Assembly (NCBI RefSeq): GCF_024139115.2 | Contig: NC_085139.1 | Coordinates: 104,518,158-104,582,157, forward strand | DNA length: 64,000 nt | Source: Armigeres subalbatus | Lineage: Eukaryota > Arthropoda > Insecta > Diptera > Culicidae | Direction: 5' to 3' | In this document: piece by piece, positions 31,874-44,235 of the stretch | Numbering within the stretch: position 1 is the first letter of the stretch | Layout of the letters: the number at the start of each line of letters is the position of its first letter | Notes under the pieces: model-generated | The model's input: only the letters and a program-made list of their open reading frames with translations | The model's database searches: none | Told to the model about the DNA's origin: nothing | Program-made: the position numbers and the translations under genes

Positions 31874-34800
31874 GAGTTCTTTGATATTTACGGAAGCTTT
31901 CGGAGGGAATTTGGTAGGAGTGAATTTAATGTGCAGTGTGGCAATATTTGGAACTGTATGGATGATACAAAGGACACTCAGGAAAGGTGGTCGAGCAATA
32001 TATTTTGGATACCTCACGTCGGATCGAAAAGGATCCCTGCTTTGAACTTTGGATTTTGGGGGTTAAATGTTTCAGAGGTGTCGTCATTGTTCTTATGGAG
32101 ATCTAATCATTGCGCGGTTCGAAATGTGGCCATTCTCTCCCTCATACTCCTACCTCGCACTTTTTGTATAGAGTATCTGCACCCCGGAAGAGGTGTATCA
32201 CTGGCGCTATTTCCCAAACGATATGATTGTATTTTGGAGTCGCGGTTTAATAAATGCTGTTTTCAATTTCTCGTATTCTAATTTATTTTCACATGTTTGT
32301 CTTTTATCATCTTTTCATGTTTTCATATTTTTATACTTTTATATTTTAATAACTTTACAGTTTAATGTTTTTATATTACCATAATTTTTTTTTTTTTTAC
32401 TTCCACATTTTTATGTATTTTCATAACTGCATATTTCCTATGCGAACGAGGACAAGTTTCAACGAGATTCACAAGGAAAAATCAAATTAATATGCTGATA
32501 AAGAACTATATTTTTAATTATATATTTTCATATTTTATGTCTTTCTAGTTATATTTATCTATTTTTCAAATATATTTTCATATTATCACGTTCTCATTTT
32601 TTCATCTATCTCATTTCCTATGTTCATATTTTTCTATTTATCATTTTTATATTCACAATCTATCATGTTTTCATATTTTCGTTTCTTAATGAGTTCATAT
32701 TTTCATGTATTTATTTTTTCATTGCTCGTAACGCTGGGTAGACACCTTTACGTGGAGTGTTACGGGGTAAGATCTACCACGGTCACATTGCCAGCTACAG
32801 GCAAATCCTGATCCAACGAATACCTTCTCAATATCCAACTCCGTGGTACTTATGAGGGTGTCGCTGAGTGGAGAGCCTCTCTTTAGTATCACATTAACAT
32901 TTCCTTTCCATCCCCTAGTTGTGGTTTAGATGGGCGTACTCCGTACGTACTCCTTACGCTTTTGTAATTTTTGTCTTAAATCGAAATCAAGGACTACACC
33001 TACCTTGATTTCTGATAGCAATCTGAACAGTATTTTCAAAAGAAACATGAGTTTTACTCCACTTTCATTTTTTTCATTAATTTGGAATTTGATTTTTTTT
33101 TATTTTCGTATAATTATTCCCTCACTTTTCCATATTTATATGTGCTATATTTACTTAATTTCATAATGTAATATTTTTATACACTCATATTTTAAAATTT
33201 TGCATTTTTTATCTCCATATTTTTTTTTATTTTTATGCTTTCATAATTCCATAATGCTGTATTGTATGCTGCCATATACTGTTGATAAGGAACTATATTT
33301 TTTAATTATCTATTTTCATATTTTTATTTAGGCCGATACAAATATTTAAAATCCATCTTGTCTCCCCCTCCCTCGGATTTTTTTTGCCAAAAAATGATAA
33401 TTTTAGGGGGCAACAAAATAAAATTCGGATAATTTTGGGGATTTTCAAAACATTCTTTAACAAATCCGAGGAGTTTTTTGATTTTTTTCATTTTAATATT
33501 TATTTTTTATTATCCCCCCCCTTGACCTTTCGGAGACTAGTAGGACAAAAAGTCAATTAAATATTTGTAACGGCCTTATATATTTTTCAAATATGTATTC
33601 ATTATATCTCGTTATTATTCATATATTCATATTTTCCTATGTTCATATTTTTATATTTTCATATTATCTTGTTTTCATATTTCTGTTTCTTCGTGTTTTC
33701 ATATTTTCATATATTTATGTTTTCATTTATTTATATTTTCATATATCTTTATTCACATAAATTTTTATTTTCATATATTTATATTTTCATATATTTATTT
33801 TTTATATATACATTTATATTTTCATATTTTCATACATATTTTCATTTATATATTTTCATATACCCATATTGTCATATTTTGCTACTTTCATATTTTTATA
33901 TTTTCTTATTTTTAAATTTATATGTTTTCATTTTGTTGTATATTCATATGTTTATGTTTTCATTCTTTAATATTTATTTTTATTATAAACGTTCATGTTT
34001 TTTTTTCATATTTTCATATATTCATTTACATTCCCTCCATATTGTCATATTTTCGTATACCTATTTTTCTACATTTTCATATAAATTTTTATTAAAAACT
34101 TACTGAAACTGGTTCACTAAATATAAAGGAAGATTGAGATGGCATCATTTACCTAGGTCGTTATTATCTGACAAAACTTTGATAGGTTCGGTGATATAAA
34201 AACGGGAGGAGCTGACAAGATACAAAGAAAAGGTAACATTTCCAGTACAATAGAAGAAACATATTTATTTCAATAATTTTTACCATATATTTTTATTGAC
34301 ACACGGTGATCTGGTGACGCTGATTTCTTGAAGCTGAGGTCCTTCGGTCAGGGACACTGTGAACTATTTCTCAAATAATATAATCCCAATCTAAACATTA
34401 ATATTTCCTTTTCAGCTGAAACAAGTGCTGCTGGTGAAGTTTATTTCACACCATGGATCAATTTGCTCTCCTTTGATTTTCAAAAATTTCAACGTTTTTT
34501 CTGTACTTATTCTTAATATTTTCATACCACGGAGCTCCATATATTTTAAATAATCTCGCATAAACATTTATAAACAGTCATCTTGTCAACGATTTACCTA
34601 ACCAAATGACAATTATTGATCTTCATTTTCAGAAACATTGGGTGCTGACGCTGACACTACAAAGTCTAATATTACTACAATTTATTGTTTCAGAAATATG
34701 CCGCAGATTGCAAAATCAATGCAATCGTTTTGTCAAAATCTATTTAATCATATTACAGTCAAGAACAAAACATCACCTTTTACAATATCAATACCAATAA

Positions 34801-35098
34801 AAATATAATATTCACGCTTTTTCGCCAAGAAAAGTATTCCTTTATAACCCATCCAAACTCCAACTCCAGATACCTATGAAGGTCGCGCGAGTTCTCCGCA
34901 TCTTCTTAAGTAGGTATCTAATCAACACTTCCCACCCAAATCCCCACTGATCGTAAGGACCTGGCCAGGTGTTGAACAAAGGGATCGTTGAATGAAAAAC
35001 ATGCCAAGCCCCAGGCTGTTTTTCTGGCGCATCTAACGTCCCTATCGACAGCCAACCCAGGGTAGTGTGCGGTCAGATATGCTATGCTATGCTATGCT
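31874..35098. mobile_element. 3.2-kb insertion in Juan-like ORF2, flanked by a 24-bp direct repeat
   Basis: The same 24 bases of ORF2 (31850-31873, beginning ATATTGCCGT and ending CTGAAACAT) recur at 35099-35122, and ORF2 continues in frame only after the second copy. The insert is therefore flanked by a target duplication. Its right end is four ATGCT pentamers (about 35078-35098), a simple-repeat tail typical of non-LTR elements that move by target-primed reverse transcription, and 24 bp fits that mechanism. No RT or endonuclease ORF is recognisable inside. A 116-codon ORF at 31931 has no domain. The interior holds the AT-rich block at 32270-34090. Family unknown. Confidence 0.7.
32270..34090. 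repeat. AT-rich TTTTCATATTTTTAT-type low-complexity block
   Basis: The + strand is dominated by TTTTCATAT and TTTATATTTTCAT variants. Longer segments recur about 0.8-1 kb apart: one containing GATAARGAACTATATTTTT at about 32495 and 33282, and one containing CCTATGTTCATATTTTT at about 32609 and 33634. This suggests a segmental duplication before slippage. The T-rich ORF at 33639-34106 (F/Y/I/S only) is an artefact. A less AT-rich island at 32735-33010 separates the two halves. Confidence 0.75.
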
Positions 35099-37696
35099 AT
35101 ATTGCCGTTATAACTGAAACATATTTAAAACCAGGACTCTCCATTAAAAGAGATCCAAATTATTTTATCTACAGAAATGATCGTCTTGACAGCGCCTGTG
35201 GTGGGGCCGCCATTGTCATTAAAAGACGTATCAAACATAAATTATTTTCTTCGTTCGAAACCAAACTTTTTGAAACATTTTCTGTTGAAACAAATTTTGG
35301 ACAATTTTCCTTCATTGCAACCTACTTGCCTTTTCAATGCAATGGGCAGCAAAATAATTTGTTGAAAGCTGATCTTCAAATTCTGACTCGCAACAAATCA
35401 AAATTCTTCGTAATTGGTGACTTCAATGCCAAACACCGTTCATGGAATAATGCTCAAAGCAATTCCAACGGCAAAATTTTATTTGAAGATTGTTTATACT
35501 ATTCAATATCCCAATGGTCAACTTGTTTTTCTTCCACTCTATATAAAACATATATCGATCGGAGTTTTGATGTTGATATTCCTTTGGATACCAAAAGTGA
35601 TATTGACAATGCGCTCGTATCTTTGACAAATTTTATTGTCGAAGCCAGAGGCATTGCAATTCCTAAATGTGAAATTAAATTCAACTCCATTATTATTGAC
35701 GACGATCTTCAGCTACTGATCCGTCTTAAAAATATGAGGCGAAGGCAATACCAAAGAACTCGCGATCCCGCGTTGAAAGTTATTTGGCGAGATTTGCAAA
35801 ATGAAATTAAAAAACGTTTCGCTATTCTGAGAAATACCAACTTTGAGAATAATGTCTCGAAGTTGGATCCCAGTTCGAAACCCTTTTGGAAATTAACGAA
35901 AATTCTTAAAAAAAACCTCAAAAGCCAATTCCAGCGGTTTAAGAGGGAAATAAAATTTTATTAACAAATGGCGAAAAGGCTCAAAAACTTGCTCAGCAGT
36001 TCGAGAGTGCCCATAATTTTAGTCTAGGTCTCACTAGTCCAATTGAGGATCAGGTTACACGGAGCTTCGAAGACATTCTCAATCAAAAGAATGTTTTTGA
36101 CCCTTCGCTGGGAACAAAAATGGATGAAGTGAGATCTATTACTAGAACATTTAAAAATATGAAAGCCCCGGGTGATGATGGTATTTTCTACATACTTATC
36201 AAAAAACTTCCTGGTTAATTTATTTAACAAATGTTTTCAATTGGCATACTTCCCAGATAAATGGAAAAACGGCAAAGTTGTTCCAATTTTGAAGCCGGAC
36301 AAAAATCCAGCTGAGGCTTCTAGTTATCGCTCAATTAGTTTGCTTTTTTCAATAAGCAAACTGTTTGAAAAGATTATTTCAAATAGAATGATGGATCATA
36401 TTAATGACAAATCTATTTTTGCAGATGAGCTATTTGGTTTTCACCATGGGCATTCAACCACTCATCAGTTATTAAGAGTTACGAATTTAATTCGGCTCAA
36501 CAAATCTGAAGGAAATTCGACTGGAGTTGCTCTTCTTGATATAGAGAAAGCATTTGACAGTGTTTGGCATGAAGGTTTGATTGTAAAATTGATGGATGTA
36601 CAGATTATTAAACTGATCCAAAATTATTTATCAGATCGCTCACTGCAGGTGAATTATCAGAATTCTAAATCTGATAGATTACCTGTAAGAGCTGGTGTTC
36701 CCCAAGGCAGCATACTGGGGCCCATATTGTATAACATTTTTACTTCTGACTTACCTGATTTACCACCAGGGTGCCAAAAATCTTTGTTTGCAGATGACAC
36801 GGGCCTTTCAGCCAAAGGGCGAAGACTTCGTGTCATTTGTAGTAGATTGCAAAACAGTTTGGATATTTTCTCCACTTACTTGCAAAAATGGAAAATTTCC
36901 CCGAATGCTTCCAAAACTCAGCTTATAATTTTTCCACATAAGCCGAGAGCATCTTATTTGAAATCTTCTAGCAGACATATTGTCACTATGAATGGGGTTC
37001 CAATTAATTGGTCTGGCGAAGCCAAATATTTAGGACTTCTGCTGGACCAAAAATTAACTTTTAAAAATCACATTGAAGGCCTTCAAGCCAAATGTAACAA
37101 ATATATTAAGTGTCTATATCCACTTATAAACAGAAAATCAAAACTTTGTCTTAAGAATAAACTTTTGATTTACAAACAAATTTTTAGACCTGCCATGTTG
37201 TATGCTGTGCCAATATGGACTAGTTGCTGCAATACCAGAAAGAAGGCACTTCAGAGGATTCAAAATAAAATTTTGAAAATGATTCTGAAGTTGCCTCCGT
37301 GGTATAGTACCAATGAACTTTATAGAATTTCTAATATTAAGACATTGCAACAAATGTCCAACAAAATAATTTCCAATTTTAGGCAAAAATCGTTGCAATC
37401 TTCTTCTGCAACGATTAGCTCCTTGTACCCTTAGTATAAATTAAGTTAAGTTTAGTTTAAGTACAAAACATTGTAATTCCTACATGGTTTAATTCAACCA
37501 GAGGAAATATCCTAACTGCCAGAAGCAATTGAAATGTATTAATAATAACTAAAAAGTAACATAGCAAATAAGGATGATAGTATTAAGAAAACACGGAACA
37601 CCTAGTCTAAGAGATGAATGCATATATTAGATAATTAGCAAATAAAATTAGTGTTAAAAAAATGCTAGTATTTTTTTTGAAGTGTGCACTATGCAT

Positions 37697-37793
37697 CCCA
37701 AGTAACATTTTAAGTTTTATAACACTCTTGAACACCATAATTTACTCTTCAAGAGTGTTATAAAACCAGTATACAATCAAGATGTTACTAGGG
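37697..37793. mobile_element. 97-bp hairpin MITE
   Basis: The termini are CCCAAGTAACAT and ATGTTACTAGGG. Inside is a second inverted pair, TTTATAACACTCTTGAA and TTCAAGAGTGTTATAAA, around a short loop. It lies 35 bp after the Juan-like A-tail and has no coding capacity. Confidence 0.7.
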
Positions 37794-37989
37794 CTGACCT
37801 CTAGCTTTCCAACATAACCCTTAAAGATGCATGGCATTTCTGCAAGGATTGTCATGAGAAACCTTTCGATATTGTGATAGCTGAGTACAACGTATCGTAT
37901 GCCTGTAATAATAGACATTTTGAAGGCATTTCTTTCTGCAGATTTCTCTGGTAAAGTATTCAAGCGATGTTGCTGCTATTTTCCGAAAA

Positions 37990-38285
37990 CTTTGAATTCC
38001 CAAATTTCATAATCCTTGAAATCCGAAAAAAAGCTCGGTAAACCCTGAAATTTCAAGGAGAGGTAACTAAAATGTAAAAAGACAGGAACACCAGAGGTCG
38101 TACATACTGAGCACTTAACACTTAGCATTGGACAACGGACAGGACACATAACACCCAGTGGACAAGTGGAAAATGTTTCGATCACGAAAAGTTTCCTCCT
38201 TACCGGGGGGAATCGAGCCCATACTCCCTAACACATGCGTCTAGACGATTGACGTCGCTAACCGCACGGCCATGAAGCCCACAAT
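37990..38285 (-). mobile_element. tRNA-derived SINE
   Basis: The head at 38280-38205 (minus strand) has an A-box-like TGCGGTTAGCGACG, an anticodon-type arm GTCTAGAC and a B box GGGCTCGATTCCC. The body continues to about 37990. The acceptor arms are unpaired. No clear target duplication was found. Confidence 0.55.
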
Positions 38286-40360
38286 AACTTGAAATTATTT
38301 CTAATGTATATGTAAAACTCGAAAGTCTTATGTATCTAAAGCTCTTAAGTTTTTTACGTATCAAAGTTATTGGGAATCCCACCACATTTCTAGATTTTTA
38401 TGTCAGAGCTGTTCAAGTCATCACTGGATGTATTGAAATAGCTTTTTGGTAGGCCAACTTGCGGACAGTTGAACAAAATCAATAACTTTTTTGTGTTTGA
38501 CTGTAAGAATAGAAAAAAAGTTAGCCCCTAGATTTTTTCCTTAGTTACGCCAATGGTAATAATGCGCCAACTCGACAAAACTACATCCAATGGGGCTTCA
38601 AAATAGATCTAACAAATGTGATTCAAACGACAATTGAAATACCCAGCAAGGGGAAAGTAAAGAATGAATTGATTAAGATACATCAAACTTTGCTCTATGT
38701 AACAACATAGAAATTAGTCGAATGGACCTTAACATTAACAGTATTTTATTATTATATTTTTTTTAAAGATAAAACCAAGAGCGTGAGATGCCGAGGTAGG
38801 TAATACCTACATTTGCGCTTTCATTCCGAGTGAATCGAACCGATTCATCAAACAACTTAGACAAGCATCTTGAGGCGCAAGTAGGCTCGGTTCAGCTACC
38901 ACGTGTCTTAGCATCGCACCCGAGAGCGATTCCAAGACGTAATTGTGACGGATTAGCCTCTCAACAATGTACACTCTTAATTACGCATTCTTGCCCCAAA
39001 GTTGCACTCACTCTTGCCGGAAAATCTGTCCAAAAATTTTTGATCGATCGCTTCGAAAACGCAGTTTTCGAGAAAAAAAAAGCCCTATATGCCTTGTTCT
39101 TGGAACCTCTGCTGGATTTAGAGCGGACAATACGATACGAATTATGATTTTATTGGCACCTCTCTTCTGACACTCCATTTTCTGCGGCTATGCGGTATGA
39201 TGCTGCCGCTTTGTCTAGCCGTGTCGGGTTCCCTCTATTATTGTGGTCCCTCGTCCACTTTTGGCACTCCCGAGGACGTAGAACAGGCGCAGGACAACGA
39301 CGCTTCACAAAGAATGGGAATCGAATGATCGATGAATCTTTTTGCGTTTTTTTTGCTGGGCCATGATTTTTTTTTTCTTTGAAAAGAAAGCCACTATCGA
39401 AAATTGTATCATAAATTGATGTCGTTGCGTTATTTTATTGAAGGTTCTTTTATTTCGAAAGAATTTTGGCACACAATTCAGAAGTGCCGAGTGAAGAGGT
39501 GGGACGGCAAGGATGGCATTCTTTTGTGTAAGTGGGTCCTTCTAAGGGGAAATGACACTCGGTCGTGGGTCGATCAAATCGAACCGCTGACTGACTGCCT
39601 GCCAGACTGAGTGGCTAACGCTACCTGAGATAATGCGTCCTCGAAATCTCGCCACCACCGACCGTCTGGATCCTTAATTTAGCGGCTGCACATTCGACGG
39701 AGATATCATCTGGTTTGAAAAGGTGCGCAGCTGGAAGCTGCGCGTATCAGACAAAGGGATAACGCGCGCGCGTTTTCCAAGAAGTGTGGCTAAATATCCT
39801 TTATTTATTTGGAGGAATCCTAGTTCCTTCTTCGCTACGGCCGAGCAGAAACGGAATCAAAATCTATCAATAATAGGGTAGACGATACTGGTTGGAACTT
39901 GGTCTTAAATATGGGTTGGGTAGATTACTTTTACGTATGATGTGTTATGAAGTAAGATCTACAAAACCGAGTCCAAGCTTAATCTATTTTTCGAGCTAGG
40001 GAAATAATTTGTGGTTATTAAGGATTTATCGTTTTAATTATTTGCTACCATTAGCAATCTCTGAAGTATAAGTTAATTAACTGTACCCTGCAGATGGTTG
40101 AAAGACTCGTTTTTTTTTCATTATCATGTATTGTTAATAGAAAAACCTCGCTGCTCATCGTCCTAGGCTGAACTGATCTCTACAAAAAAAAATTATTTAA
40201 GAATTTAAATATATACTAACTCTTCATGTACTGCTGAACAATGGTAGTGAGAGGAACATGCGGTTTTTTTCACTGAAAAAGTTATTTAGCTACAAATGGT
40301 TTTGTAGATAGAGCTAAATTGGTTTGTTGTTTTACTGGTGATATTCAAAAGGAGCCTTCC
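38286..40360. other. Non-coding stretch, no gene seen
   Basis: ORFs of 61-105 codons (for example 38830-39147) have no domain. A perfect 8-bp stem GCGCAGCT-GGA-AGCTGCGC lies at 39725-39743. Some patches (38780-39000, 39500-39800) look unique and less AT-rich. Confidence 0.4.
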
Positions 40361-40475
40361 TTAGTCGTGCGTTAAGATGCGCGGCGACAAAGCAAGACTA
40401 TGTTGAAGGTAAATGGGTTCGATTTCCGGACTGGTCTAGGAAATCTGAGGTCAATAAAACTAAATTTTAAGAGAC
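40361..40475 (+). mobile_element. tRNA-derived SINE head
   Basis: On the plus strand CGTGCGTTAAGATGCGCGGC is followed by an anticodon-like arm and the B box GGGTTCGATTTCC (about 40428-40440). This is the usual order of pol III boxes in a SINE head. The body and 3' end are not clear. Confidence 0.5.
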
Positions 40476-42716
40476 TTTTTTGAAGATTTTGTTATCCGAC
40501 TTCCGTACTGTCGGCAAAGGGCGTTGACCCATTCTCACCTCCTAGACCCATTGCCACCCCCGATTACGGTACCACCAACACGGCACAATTATGCGTCTAC
40601 CAGCAGCAATGGTTTTTTTTTTCAATAAATTACTAAACAATTTCTAGACGATTAAACACAATAAAAAAAATGTAATGTTTGGAATTGACTGACATTTGCG
40701 TTGCGTTGCGTTGCGTTGGTAACGGAGTAATTCGTAGATTGCATACTGATAGCTGTCATGTATATCTATAACTTCCTTACTCCAAATGCTTATGGAATAC
40801 TATTTGGGAATTAAAAGCAAACCAAATGGAGGTCCGAGAAGACAAAGCATGAAAACTACCATTGCTGGCCACGCCCATCTTCTCCGTTACAAGGAAAGGG
40901 AAGGAAATGATGATATGACATCTACTTAACAAGAGGCCAGCGACTCACCGACGCCCTCTTAGATGTCAAGGAGTTGGATGGTTGGGAGGGGTGTTGTACG
41001 GGAATCATCACTATAAGCAAGTGATAACAGAATGAATTTCGTTGTTGTTACGTTGGGAGTTACGTTGCTAAGAAAGTTATTGTAACTCCGTTTTCCTTTG
41101 TCGTCCTCTTCCTGGGATGGGGCAAGGTATTTAATCTGTGCCCTGGCTAATAAGCCTAGGTTCAAGCGCCATTGATCGCTCTCTGAAACGAGATATATAA
41201 ACACTTGCAAACTCAATTCCCTTCTACAACAACGTTATCATATTCAAAAAAATAATGATAATTATGATATGATTGTAAACGCTTCGATTATGATTATTGG
41301 TTAATCTTAGCAAAGTTTTCAAAGAGATTTCAGATATATAATACTTAAAGCAATTATTAAACCAAGAGATTGAGCAATAGAAAATGCAAAATGCATTAGC
41401 AATTTTATTTGTTAAATAAACTTGATCTTCTAGTTTACCACTACATACATTAAGATTGATTATAAATATTAAAATACATGGAATGGAACAGAATTTTTGT
41501 TAAGAAAAAAAAGGTATTAAAATGAAGCTACAAAGGGAGTAGGTATATTTTATATGATGTCAAATTCAAACAAAACTGCTGTATATTTAAAAGCTTCGCT
41601 AGTTCGTTCACTTTAACAAAAATAAACTTTTTTTTAATTATGTGATAATGCTTTAGATTCGCAGCTTATTTTAAATTACTGGAAATATTGAAAATCAAGC
41701 AAATCAATTGATCCAATTGATTCTAAAGTAAGTGAAAACAGTAAAATTTTGGACATTTTCTACACATCGGATCTAACGCCCTAATTGTTTTTTTTTTGTC
41801 ATTAAACAGAGGTACCAAGGAACAAACTCATCGAATTGTCGTCTTTTTCCTATATGACACAGACAAAACACTGCACTTCACTTTATAAGGCACCTGAAAA
41901 AAATCTAAATTTTTAATACATTTGAAAAGAAATAATCATACCTAATGAATAAGCAGAAAAATGACGGGAGCGAAATAAAAACACATTCAATCGGAAGCAT
42001 GGCGCACTACGATTCGTTTGGAATTGACTGACATTTTTTAACTATAAGTTAGAGGGACCATTACTAGCACACAAGGGAGGAGGGGTCCATAATTGGCAAC
42101 CGGAACATGTGGAAATGGAACATGTAAATCAAATTGGGGGGGGGGCATACTACGTACGTAATCAAACTCTATGTTGCGTATTATGGTCCCGGGGGTGGCC
42201 AGAATAGGCAATCTGGCTACATTATTTTAAAATAATTATTTTAGTATTAAAAATGTTACTTGTCATGTATACATGAGTCTGACTCTAGCGAAGCGATTGA
42301 AGTAAATTTCCGTCCTGAAAGGGTCCATTACTAGCACTCACTCCCTATCTGTGCAGTTAAAATTTCAAAAATGTTCGAAAATTCCAACTCCCATCCTCTT
42401 GACAATTCAGGAGTCCTGGCAGATTTTTGATTCGATGGTGATTTACATAGATGTAGGGCAAACACAATTTACGTTTCTATGGGAATTTGTATGGGGAAAA
42501 TTTGTCAGCCAGTCGGAACCAGAAATGCTTTATTTGTACACATAATTAGAATTTAATTTGTGAACATGTGTGGACATCGTCATCGTGTCTCATTTTTCAT
42601 AGTTTATAAAATAAATACATTTTTATTTTCAAAATAGTAATTAGATTATAAAATCATCTAGAGCTTTTTAGCAGAATGTCTTGCCATGTCATAAAACGTT
42701 AGTTAGTACGTTAGTA
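40476..42716. other. Non-coding stretch with small repeats
   Basis: A GCGTT pentamer run (four copies) lies at 40697-40718. The phrase TTTGGAATTGACTGACATTT occurs both at about 40679 and 42017. A segment at about 40865-40990 (CTGGCCACGCCC... GGAAAGGGAAGGAA) resembles 57985-58040, suggesting the same unidentified element in both places. The 85-codon minus ORF at 40959 has no domain. Confidence 0.4.
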
Positions 42717-42874
42717 CCCAGCAAACACAAGATCGTATATCATAACGAATAAGTATACAAAGTGGAGGCCATATAAGTGCATTTTGCACGCAGTCAAATG
42801 GAGGAATGCGCCTATATCGCCTCCACCTTGAACACTTATTCGCTAGTATATGCGATTTTGTGTTGGCTGCGTAC
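42713..42874. mobile_element. 154-bp MITE with GTAC target duplication
   Basis: The element spans 42717-42870 with ends CCCAGCAAACACAAGATCG and CGATTTTGTGTTGGCTGC, which pair with a few mismatches. Pairing extends inward through TATAT and GAATAAGT, giving arms of about 37 bp. GTAC flanks it on both sides (42713-42716 and 42871-42874). Confidence 0.7.
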
Positions 42875-44077
42875 TATCCCATATAATTCCACCACTTGAT
42901 TGTAACTTTTTCGACCTCAACAGTAAGGCCGTCATCACTGTATGTATTCGTCTTTCGACTAATCGCTAAGACATTTAAGACGACCTTACAGTTCAGATCA
43001 AAATACGTTTAAGTATCTACACACGTAAACACACGCATATTGTATTTTGAGCATGATTTGAATTCGGATTTGAGATTTAATTTTTTGCTCGTCTTAAATT
43101 TTTGAGATTGAATTGAAAACAAAAATATTAACAGTAAGACTATCATGCTAGGTTCGAATTCTGGTCCAGTTCAAGAAACTTCGACCATCTTCTTTCAATT
43201 CTTGAACAATAGTCAACATGTGATTTTGTAAGAAGATACTTGGATACAGGCAGCAAAATTGAATTACGTTTTCAACAATAATATTGTTGCTACTAGCGGC
43301 GCGGCTTCAGAGTTTTTCAAATGCACCAATAATTTCGGCATAATCGATCCATTGATAATTTGGTATTGAAATCTTAATTGTATTTTATCTAGAAATTGCC
43401 TAGAAAATGTTTAGTAAGTAATATAATTTTCTTGCCATGCTGTCCTAAATTCGGAATCAATCCAGGGTTTTATCACTGTTCAGGATAGTAGTGAAACAAA
43501 ACGCTGTTTTAACTCTGAAATTAAGACTGCATGCCAAAAAGCACCCCAAAATATTGGAATTCTAGTAGATCCATCATCATATTTCCGTAAAAATCTGAAA
43601 GACATTTATTCGTAAATGCCTTGAATAATACTTTTACCAAAACCTCCAGAAATTTTTTCGGCTGGCCGTCCAGGAATTCCATCGCGATTTTTTCCAGTTA
43701 TTCATGCTAAAAATTCTCCAGAAATTGCTTCACAAAATCCTCCGCAAATTATTCCAGAAATTCCTTTAGAAATTCCTCTAGGAATTTCTTTTGAATTTCT
43801 TCCAGTATATTCTCCGGATCTTCCTCCATGAGTTTTTTTGAACATTTCTTTGGGAAAAGCTTAAAAAATCCCTTAAAGATTTTTTTCCGGAAATTCTTCC
43901 AGAAAAAAATAGGGTAGATGTACCAGTTGTGGCTACAGCACCAGTCGTCACACTAGTGCATGATACACTTTGGGATTTTTAAAAGAAATTTTTCATATTT
44001 TATGTTGGAATCTCCTCTGAAAATTCCTTTACGATTCCCATTAGAAAGTATGTCGTTCTGTCACTAATTTTAGAATT
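42875..44077. other. Non-coding stretch with degenerate GAAATTCC repeats
   Basis: No gene is seen. From about 43590 to 43930 imperfect short words (CCAGAAATTCCT, GAAATTCTTCCAG) recur every 15-21 bp, like the blocks at 20400-20680 and 55190-55760. Confidence 0.45.
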
Positions 44078-44235
44078 CTTTTTTTTTTTTGTTAAATATC
44101 TTTGCTATGCATATGCACAGCACATGTTTAGAAATGGACAAATTGAAATGAAATTTGCGAAAAAGAATTCACATGTCTTGGAGGGACTCAAACCCTTAAT
44201 CAAATGTCGGTCTTCCACCGTCATTAGCAGAGCGT
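44078..44235 (-). mobile_element. Short tRNA-derived SINE, copy 2
   Basis: On the minus strand the T-arm GAGGG-type text GGGTTTGAGTCCCTCCAAGACA is followed by TTCTTTTTCGCAAATTTCAT, TCCATTT and AAACATGTGCT, then an A-rich end. The same order occurs in copy 1 at 45547-45693 on the other strand. The tRNA-like head is more decayed here than in copy 1. Confidence 0.7.

Larger units (their letters stand above)
31750..37434 (+). pseudogene. Juan-like ORF2 (endonuclease plus reverse transcriptase), interrupted
   Basis: The ATG at 31750 begins an AP-endonuclease-type domain (LNWNARSLKG, AVITET). After 41 codons it is cut by the inserted segment, and the frame resumes at 35123. VIGDFNAKHRSW (about 35415-35450) is intact, but about 170 bp of the endonuclease C-terminus, including the SDH motif present in copy A, is deleted near 35548. 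A base is lost or gained in the A-run at about 35909-35917, and a small deletion near 36205 brings the frame back. From 36172 RT is open to the stop at 37434: LLDIEKAFDSVWH, AGVPQGSILGP, SLFADDTGLS (catalytic FADD intact), KYLGLLLDQKLTF and the C-terminal helical region. No RNase H domain is evident. Compared with copy A, each copy keeps parts the other lacks. Confidence 0.9.
30428..37661 (+). mobile_element. Juan-like (Jockey clade) retrotransposon copy B, near full length, interrupted
   Basis: In order: a 5' UTR of about 240 bp, ORF1 (30672-31763), ORF2 (31750-31873, continued at 35123-37434), a 3' UTR of about 220 bp, and an AATAAAATT motif before a short A-run ending near 37661. A foreign 3.2-kb segment (31874-35098) splits ORF2. 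The 5' boundary is approximate. This order, the gag type and the RT sequence match Jockey-clade elements such as Juan of mosquitoes. The ORFs are broken, so the copy is inactive. Confidence 0.8.

Noticed and set aside
33639..34106. 155-codon F/Y/I/S-rich ORF resembling a membrane protein
   Set aside because: It is translation of the TTTTCATAT low-complexity block.
35065..35100. ATG at 35065 as start of ORF2
   Set aside because: It lies in the tail of the inserted element; the true ORF2 start is at 31750.
31850..35122. LTR retrotransposon bounded by the 24-bp repeats
   Set aside because: The repeats are part of the interrupted ORF2, too short for LTRs, and the insert ends in a pentamer tail.
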